A stretch of DNA of 10,428 bases, taken from NCBI GenBank assembly GCA_035690725.1, contig DASSKF010000079.1:1-10428 (forward strand), written 5' to 3'. The position numbers and the translations under genes were made by a program. The number at the start of each line of letters is the position of its first letter. The stretch's first letter is position 1. The notes below the pieces were generated by a model. That model did no database searches. It had not been told where the DNA came from and was given only the letters and a program-made list of their open reading frames with translations. The DNA is from DASSKF01 sp035690725. GTDB taxonomy: Bacteria; Actinomycetota; Actinomycetes; Actinomycetales; Dermatophilaceae. Shown here one piece after another: positions 6,652 to 10,428 of the stretch.

Positions 6652-6724
6652 TGGGCCCGGCCGGGCTCGAACCGACGACACCCGCGGTGTAAACGCGGTG
6701 CTCTGCCAACTGAGCTACAGGCCC
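6652..6724 (-). tRNA. tRNA-Val (anticodon UAC)
   Basis: A complete 73-nt cloverleaf folds on the minus strand. The acceptor stem GGGCCTG/CGGGCCC has one U.G pair. U8-A9 are present, the D arm is GCTC/GAGC, the anticodon stem is CCGCG/CGCGG, and the loop is TTTACAC with anticodon UAC. The variable loop is GTGTC, and the T arm GTCGG/CCGGC (one U.G pair) carries the loop TTCGAGC. A73 is the discriminator. CCA is not encoded: A73 is followed by C and then the GTG start codon of the Nif3-like gene. It reads GUA, a rare Val codon in such a GC-rich genome, and possibly GUG by wobble. It begins 27 nt after the peroxiredoxin stop. Confidence 0.96.
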
Positions 6725-6748
6725 CGACGCGCCGTGCGGCGCCGGGCA

Positions 6749-6754
6749 AGACTA
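6749..6754 (-). promoter_or_regulatory. Possible -10 element for the tRNA-Val transcript
   Basis: Minus-strand TAGTCT (6754 to 6749) fits TANNNT. Its first three bases are the TAG stop codon of the peroxiredoxin gene. A start about 7 nt downstream (near 6741) would leave a 17-nt 5' leader for RNase P to remove. No good -35 is visible, and read-through from the peroxiredoxin gene is an equally good source of the tRNA. Confidence 0.35.
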
Positions 6755-7225
6755 ACCGAGCCCGGCCAGGGCCGGCTCGACGCCGGACAGGTCCCGCGCC
6801 TCCCCCGGACCGTTCACCAGCGACCAGCGGACCACGCCGTCGGGGTCGACGAGGAACGTGCCGCGTATGGCGAACCCGCCGTCGTCGCGGAACACCCCGT
6901 AGCGCCGCGCCACCTCCCCGTGCGGCCAGAAGTCCGACAGCAGCGGGAAGCCGTGGCCCTCGGCGTCGGACCAGGCACGCAGCGCGAACATCGGGTCGCA
7001 GGAGAGCGCCAGCACCTGCACCCGGTCGTTCTGGAAGCGGTCCCGCTCGTCCCGGACGCCGCGCAGCTCGCCCGTGCAGATCCCGGAGAACGCGAAGGGG
7101 TAGAACACGAGCAGCACCGAGCGGTGCCCGCGGAAGCCGGACAGGCTCACGTCCTGCCCGTGCTGGTCCGGCAGGGTGAAGTCCGGTGCCCGGTCCCCCT
7201 CGGCGACCGGGACGGTCGGGCTCAT
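6752..7225 (-). CDS. ahpE: AhpE-type peroxiredoxin (redoxin domain)
   Basis: A 157-residue thioredoxin-fold peroxidase that reduces hydroperoxides through a peroxidatic cysteine in the cytoplasm. The active-site motif FYPFAFSGICTGEL (41-54) carries the peroxidatic Cys50, and Arg121 in the RGTFLVD block is the likely conserved Arg. The stretch FPLLSDFWPHGEVARRYGVF is nearly identical to that of M. tuberculosis AhpE as I remember it (153 residues). Two departures are visible. Ser47 replaces the usual Thr of the PxxxTxxC motif. A second cysteine, Cys76 (LALSCDP), lies where I recall no cysteine in M. tuberculosis AhpE, so the enzyme may form an intramolecular disulfide instead of being strictly one-Cys. 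The ATG at 7225 overlaps the stop of the DUF3052 gene as ATGA, so translation is probably coupled. Confidence 0.92.
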   Translation of the reverse strand: MSPTVPVAEGDRAPDFTLPDQHGQDVSLSGFRGHRSVLLVFYPFAFSGICTGELRGVRDERDRFQNDRVQVLALSCDPMFALRAWSDAEGHGFPLLSDFWPHGEVARRYGVFRDDGGFAIRGTFLVDPDGVVRWSLVNGPGEARDLSGVEPALAGLG

Positions 7226-7650
7226 CGCCGGCCGGTCTTGGGCGCCACGAGTCGGGTGCCGATCCACTCCGGTGCCGCGTTGACGCTCGCCGAGGAGTGC
7301 AGCCCGGCCGTGACCGCCGCCTCCTCGATGTCGCTGGCGTCGACGTGGTTGTCCCGGCCCGTCTTGGGGGTGAGCAGCACGACGAAGCCGCGCTCGGCGA
7401 GGTTGGTCAGGGCGTCCACGAGGTCGTCGATCAGGTCGCCGTCGCCCTCGCGCCACCACAGCACCACCGCGTCGGCAACACCGTCGTAGTCGTCCTCCTC
7501 CAGCTCGGACCCGACGAGGTCCTCGACCGCGAGCCGCAGTTCGTCGTCCACGTCCTCGTCGTAACCGAGCTCCTGCACGATCTGTCCCTCGGTGAAGCCG
7601 AGCTTGCCGGCCGCACCGTTCGACGACGCCGCTTGCGCGGTCGCAACCAC
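7222..7650 (-). CDS. DUF3052 domain protein (actinobacterial conserved hypothetical)
   Basis: A 142-residue acidic protein of the actinobacteria-restricted DUF3052 family (Rv2239c in M. tuberculosis). Its function is unknown. Recognisable family blocks are KLGFTEGQIVQELGYDEDVD (16-35), DAVVLWWREGDGDLIDDLVD, and VVLLTPKTGRDNHVDASDIE followed by EAAVTAGL. The pattern TPKTGR (93-98) recurs as APKTGR at the C-terminus. There is no signal peptide or membrane segment. The GTG at 7650 is preceded by AAGGGA at a 7-nt spacing, a good ribosome site that fixes the start; this gene is therefore not leaderless, unlike its divergent neighbour fdhD. It is the first gene of the minus-strand run and its TGA overlaps the ahpE ATG. 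Linkage to ahpE and aceE is conserved in actinobacteria, hinting at redox or central metabolism, but that is inference. Confidence 0.88.
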   Translation of the reverse strand: MVATAQAASSNGAAGKLGFTEGQIVQELGYDEDVDDELRLAVEDLVGSELEEDDYDGVADAVVLWWREGDGDLIDDLVDALTNLAERGFVVLLTPKTGRDNHVDASDIEEAAVTAGLHSSASVNAAPEWIGTRLVAPKTGRR

Positions 7651-7792
7651 CTGCTGTCCCTTCTGGTCCGTCGCGCCCCCGCCGACCCCGGCAGCGAACG
7701 CGGAACGCTTCACGTCCTGTGCAGCCCATAGTCCACTAGGTCGAGGGCGATCGCGCAAGCAGAACGCCGGCCCTCGTCCTACTGTGGGGTCC
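7651..7792. promoter_or_regulatory. Divergent promoter region between DUF3052 and fdhD
   Basis: These 142 bp separate the divergent DUF3052 and fdhD start codons. On the minus side, TTGCGC (7758-7753) could be a -35, but the nearest -10 candidates (TAGTGG, GACTAT, TATGGG between 7738 and 7725) match or space poorly. The DUF3052 mRNA would then have a leader of about 70-80 nt. On the plus side, TACTGT (7780-7785) serves fdhD. A perfect palindrome, GCGATCGC (7747-7754), lies between the two. I see no open reading frame of interest here. Confidence 0.35.
7780..7785 (+). promoter_or_regulatory. -10 element for a leaderless fdhD transcript
   Basis: TACTGT fits TANNNT and is followed by exactly seven bases (GGGGTCC) and then the GTG at 7793. 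This selects 7793 over the other in-frame GTGs at 7784 (inside the hexamer) and 7802. The spacing is identical to that of the RNB and yaaA promoters. No -35 is evident. Confidence 0.55.
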
Positions 7793-8668
7793 GTGGGACG
7801 AGTGACCCGGCGCAGCCCCGCCCGGCAGATCCGGCTGTCCGAGGAGCACGGGCCGGCCGTGTCCGCCCGTCCCGAGACGCTCGCCGTCGAGGAACCCCTC
7901 GAGATCCGGGTCGACGGCCGCTCCCTGACGGTGACGATGCGCACTCCGGGCGACGACTTCGACCTCGCGCTGGGCCTGCTGCTCACCGAGGGCGTGGTCA
8001 CCCGGGCCGCCGACGTGCGCCGGGTCATGCACTGCCTGGACGCCGGCGAGGACGGCCAGCCCACCTTCAACGTCGTGGACGTCACCCTCGCCGCTGACGT
8101 GCCGCCGCTGCCGGCGAGCTCGGAGCACCCGCTGCTCACCACGAGCGCGTGCGGGGTGTGCGGCAAGGCCAGCATCGACGCCGTCCGGCTGCGCAGCGGG
8201 TACGCCGTGCGCGACGACCCGCTGTCGCTGTCGCCGGAGCTGCTGGCCCGGATGCCGGACGTCCTGCGCTCCCGGCAGAAGGTGTTCGACCGCACCGGGG
8301 GCCTGCACGCCGCGGGCCTGTTCTCCGCCGACGGGGAGCTGCTGACGGTGCGTGAGGACGTCGGTCGGCACAACGCCGTCGACAAGGTGGTCGGGTGGGC
8401 GGTCCGCCAGGAGCTGCTGCCGCTGACCGGCCACGTGCTGTGCGTCAGCGGCCGGGCCAGCTTCGAGCTGACCCAGAAGGCGCTCATGGCCGGCATCCCG
8501 ACGCTCGTGGCGGTCTCGGCGCCGTCCAGCCTGGCGGTGGAGCTCGCCGAGGAGACCGGCATGACCCTCGTCGGCTTCGCCCGGGGGCAGCGACTGACCG
8601 TCTACGCCGGCAGCGGGAGGGTCGACCTGGCCGCAGGGGCAGGAGGCACGGCGACCGCCCAGCCGTGA
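7793..8668 (+). CDS. fdhD: Formate dehydrogenase accessory sulfurtransferase FdhD
   Basis: A 291-residue cytoplasmic protein that passes sulfur from a cysteine desulfurase to the bis-molybdopterin guanine dinucleotide cofactor. This step is needed for active formate dehydrogenase. The signature SACGVCGKAS (118-127) carries the sulfur-transferring pair Cys120 and Cys123. Other family blocks are EEPLEIRVDG (33-42), GDDFDLALGLLLTEGV, GGLHAAGLF (169-177) and REDVGRHNAVDKVV (187-200). The C-terminal SGRASFELTQKALMAGIPTL and APSSLAVELA segments are also typical. Length is normal for the family. The GTG start at 7793 is set by a -10 hexamer 7 nt upstream; no Shine-Dalgarno sequence is present. No formate dehydrogenase or other molybdenum gene is in the window, so its client enzyme lies elsewhere. 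The next gene, aceE, starts 104 bp downstream with its own ribosome site. Confidence 0.95.
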   Translation: MGRVTRRSPARQIRLSEEHGPAVSARPETLAVEEPLEIRVDGRSLTVTMRTPGDDFDLALGLLLTEGVVTRAADVRRVMHCLDAGEDGQPTFNVVDVTLAADVPPLPASSEHPLLTTSACGVCGKASIDAVRLRSGYAVRDDPLSLSPELLARMPDVLRSRQKVFDRTGGLHAAGLFSADGELLTVREDVGRHNAVDKVVGWAVRQELLPLTGHVLCVSGRASFELTQKALMAGIPTLVAVSAPSSLAVELAEETGMTLVGFARGQRLTVYAGSGRVDLAAGAGGTATAQP

Positions 8669-8772
8669 GACGGTGGCCGCCCCCATTAGGAGCGCTTGGG
8701 CGCGCGGGTAGAAGATGGAGGCGGTGGCCGCCCACAGGTGGCCAGCGCGTCGGACACGAAAGGACCATCGCG
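8669..8772 (+). promoter_or_regulatory. aceE upstream region with direct repeat, hairpin and ribosome site
   Basis: The gap between fdhD and aceE contains an 11-bp direct repeat, CGGTGGCCGCC, at 8671-8681 and 8722-8732 (51 bp apart). GGCCGCC (8726-8732) and GGTGGCC (8737-8743) form a 7-bp hairpin with a CACA loop in the presumed leader. GAAAGGA (8758-8764) is a good ribosome site 8 nt before the GTG at 8773. TAGAAGAT (8709-8716) is the only A/T-rich -10-like stretch, without a properly spaced -35. A regulator site is possible but none is recognised, and no T-tract terminator for fdhD is seen. Confidence 0.4.
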
Positions 8773-10428
8773 GTGGCACGCGACGAAGCCGGACCGATCC
8801 TCAACGGCATCCCCAGCCATCTCCCGGACACCGACCCCGAGGAGACCCGGGAGTGGCTCGAGTCGCTGGACGGCGTCCTCGAGCAGGGGGGCCGGACCCG
8901 CGCCCGTTACGTGATGCTCAAGCTGCTCGAGCGGGCGCGGCAGCACCAGGTCGGGGTGCCCTCCCTGACCACGACCGACTTCGTCAACACGATCCCGCCC
9001 GAGGACGAGCCGTGGTTCCCCGGTGACGAGGAGGTCGAGCGTCGCTACCGGCACTTCCTGCGCTGGAACGCCGCGATCATGGTGCACCGAGCCCAGCGTC
9101 CCGAGATCAGCGTGGGCGGACACATCTCGACCTACGCCTCCTCGGCGACGCTCTACGAGGTGGGCTTCAACCACTTCTTCCGCGGGCAGGACCACGAGGG
9201 CGGCGGCGACCAGGTCTTCATCCAGGGCCATGCGTCGCCGGGCATCTACGCCCGCGCCTTCCTCGAGGGCCGGCTCACCGAGACCCAGCTCGACGGGTTC
9301 CGGCAGGAGCACTCGCACGTGGTGGACGGCCGGGTCCAGGCGCTGCCGTCCTACCCCCACCCGCGGAACATGCCGGACTTCTGGCAGTTCCCGACCGTGT
9401 CGATGGGGATCGGGCCGGTCAACGCGATCTACCAGGCCCAGTTCAACAAGTACCTCACCAACCGCGGCCTGAAGGACACCTCGCAGCAGCAGGTGTGGGC
9501 CTTCCTCGGCGACGGCGAGTTCGACGAGGCCGAGTCGCGCGGCCTGCTCCACGTCGCCGCGATGGAGGAGCTGGACAACCTCAACTTCGTGGTGAACTGC
9601 AACCTGCAGCGGCTCGACGGCCCGGTGCGCGGCAACGGCAGCATCGTGCAGGAGCTGGAGTCCTACTTCCGCGGCGCCGGCTGGAACGTCATCAAGGTCG
9701 TCTGGGGCCGCGAGTGGGACCGGCTGCTCGCGGCCGACCGTGACGGCGCGCTGGTGCACGTGATGAACTCCACGCCGGACGGGGACTACCAGACCTACCG
9801 CGCCAACGACGGGGCGTTCATCCGGGAGCACTTCTTCGGCCGCGACCCGCTCGCCGCGAAGCTGGTCGAGCACTACACCGACGAGCAGATCTGGAACCTG
9901 AAGCGCGGCGGCCACGACTACCGCAAGGTGTACGCCGCGTTCAAGGCCGCCTCCGAGCACAAAGGCCAGCCCACCGTCATCCTCGCCCACACGGTCAAGG
10001 GTTACGGCCTCGGACCGGCCTTCGAGGGCCGGAACGCGACCCACCAGATGAAGAAGCTCACGCTCGACGACCTCAAGCAGTTCCGCGACGAGCTGCACAT
10101 CCCGATCCCCGACGCGCAGCTCGAGGAGAACCCCTACCTGCCGCCGTACTACCACCCCGGCGAGGACAGCGACGAGATCCAGTACATGCACGAGCGCAGG
10201 CGCGCGCTCGGCGGCTTCCTGCCGTGCCGTCGCGACCGGTCGAAGCCGCTGACACTTCCTGGTGACAAGGCGTACGACGCACTGAAGAAGGGGTCGGGCA
10301 AACAGGAGGTGGCCACGACGATGGCCACGGTGCGAACGTTCAAAGAGTTGTTGCGGGACAAGGAAATCGGCTGGCGCATCGTCCCGATCATCCCGGACGA
10401 GGCCCGCACGTTCGGGATGGACTCGTGG
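8773..10428 (+). CDS. aceE: Pyruvate dehydrogenase E1 component, homodimeric type (partial, 3' end outside window)
   Basis: The first 552 codons of the homodimeric pyruvate dehydrogenase E1, a protein of about 900 residues. It decarboxylates pyruvate with thiamine diphosphate and passes the acetyl group to the lipoyl E2, feeding acetyl-CoA to the TCA cycle. The thiamine diphosphate/Mg binding motif runs from GDGE (246-249) to NCNLQ (275-279). Active-site histidines equivalent to E. coli His106, His142 and His407 appear as His117 (GGHISTYASSA), His153 (IQGHASPGIYARAF) and His424 (NATHQMKKL). KGYGLG precedes the mobile loop. The GTG at 8773 has GAAAGGA 8 nt upstream, and the N-terminus (GIPSHLPDTDPEETREWLES) is of the usual actinobacterial type. 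The frame stays open to the last base, so truncation is only by the window. Linkage with DUF3052 and ahpE matches mycobacteria. A 501-codon reading frame on the opposite strand is a GC-bias shadow. Confidence 0.98.
   Translation, partial: MARDEAGPILNGIPSHLPDTDPEETREWLESLDGVLEQGGRTRARYVMLKLLERARQHQVGVPSLTTTDFVNTIPPEDEPWFPGDEEVERRYRHFLRWNAAIMVHRAQRPEISVGGHISTYASSATLYEVGFNHFFRGQDHEGGGDQVFIQGHASPGIYARAFLEGRLTETQLDGFRQEHSHVVDGRVQALPSYPHPRNMPDFWQFPTVSMGIGPVNAIYQAQFNKYLTNRGLKDTSQQQVWAFLGDGEFDEAESRGLLHVAAMEELDNLNFVVNCNLQRLDGPVRGNGSIVQELESYFRGAGWNVIKVVWGREWDRLLAADRDGALVHVMNSTPDGDYQTYRANDGAFIREHFFGRDPLAAKLVEHYTDEQIWNLKRGGHDYRKVYAAFKAASEHKGQPTVILAHTVKGYGLGPAFEGRNATHQMKKLTLDDLKQFRDELHIPIPDAQLEENPYLPPYYHPGEDSDEIQYMHERRRALGGFLPCRRDRSKPLTLPGDKAYDALKKGSGKQEVATTMATVRTFKELLRDKEIGWRIVPIIPDEARTFGMDSW

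Noticed and set aside
6729..6742. GCGCC/GGCGC hairpin between ahpE and tRNA-Val as a terminator
   Set aside because: The stem is only 5 bp with a 4-base loop, has no T tract, and would stop transcription just before the tRNA. It more likely reflects GC-rich chance or part of the tRNA leader.
6651..6749. A 33-codon N-terminal extension of the Nif3-like protein
   Set aside because: It would be translated from the tRNA-Val gene itself; the cloverleaf is complete, so the extension is not coding.
7222..7650. TPKTGR and APKTGR in DUF3052 as an internal duplication
   Set aside because: Only about five residues match, with no extended similarity around them, so it is treated as coincidence.
7747..7754. 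GCGATCGC palindrome between DUF3052 and fdhD as an operator
   Set aside because: An 8-bp perfect palindrome of this composition occurs by chance in GC-rich DNA, and no second copy or flanking symmetry supports a regulator site.
8686..10191. A 501-codon open frame on the minus strand opposite aceE
   Set aside because: It is exactly antisense to a clear pyruvate dehydrogenase reading frame, shows low-complexity Val/Leu/Glu/Gly/Arg composition and no domain. Long antisense frames are expected at this GC content.
1..10428. CRISPR array, insertion sequence, prophage, toxin-antitoxin or defence island
   Set aside because: No regularly spaced repeats, terminal inverted repeats, transposase, integrase or small toxin-antitoxin pair was seen, and all sizeable genes are recognisable core families.

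Overview
The window is a stretch of ordinary core chromosome from a high-GC actinobacterium. The evidence is the strongly G/C-biased third codon positions, many GTG starts, an actinobacterial type-A RNase P RNA, and a gene order (RNase H/phosphatase, zinc-ribbon protein, Nif3-like; then AhpE, DUF3052, aceE) that I recall from mycobacteria (Rv2228c-Rv2230c and Rv2238c-Rv2241). A Micrococcales member such as an Intrasporangiaceae species is a guess. I see no insertion sequence, prophage, CRISPR array, toxin-antitoxin pair or other accessory cassette.

Layout. Block 1 (minus strand, about 12-1921) holds a compact RNB-family ribonuclease gene and, 5 nt beyond its stop, rnpB. The rnpB -10 element shares a base with the ribonuclease stop codon. 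Block 2 (plus, 1954-3808) is yaaA, linked to peroxide and iron stress in E. coli, followed 4 nt later by an ArsB/SLC13-type permease. Blocks 1 and 2 diverge from a 32-bp gap holding two back-to-back -10 elements. Block 3 (minus, 7650-3857) is a tightly packed run: DUF3052, AhpE-type peroxiredoxin, tRNA-Val(UAC), Nif3-like protein, coiled-coil/zinc-ribbon protein, and a bifunctional RNase H/histidine phosphatase. Two joins are 4-nt start/stop overlaps, and the tRNA ends 1 nt before the Nif3 start codon. Block 4 (plus, 7793 to the window end) is fdhD, the formate dehydrogenase sulfurtransferase, then aceE, the pyruvate dehydrogenase E1, cut off by the window end after 552 codons.

Themes. RNA processing (RNB ribonuclease, RNase P RNA, RNase H), oxidative stress (YaaA, AhpE) and central or redox carbon metabolism (FdhD, AceE) sit side by side, but I see no single pathway joining them. 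The most interesting signals concern expression. Three genes (RNB ribonuclease, yaaA, fdhD) have a TANNNT hexamer exactly 7 nt before the start codon, the geometry of leaderless transcripts. rnpB has the same spacing to its 5' end. The Nif3-like mRNA may be made nearly leaderless by tRNA 3' processing. I found no convincing new defence or metabolic system.
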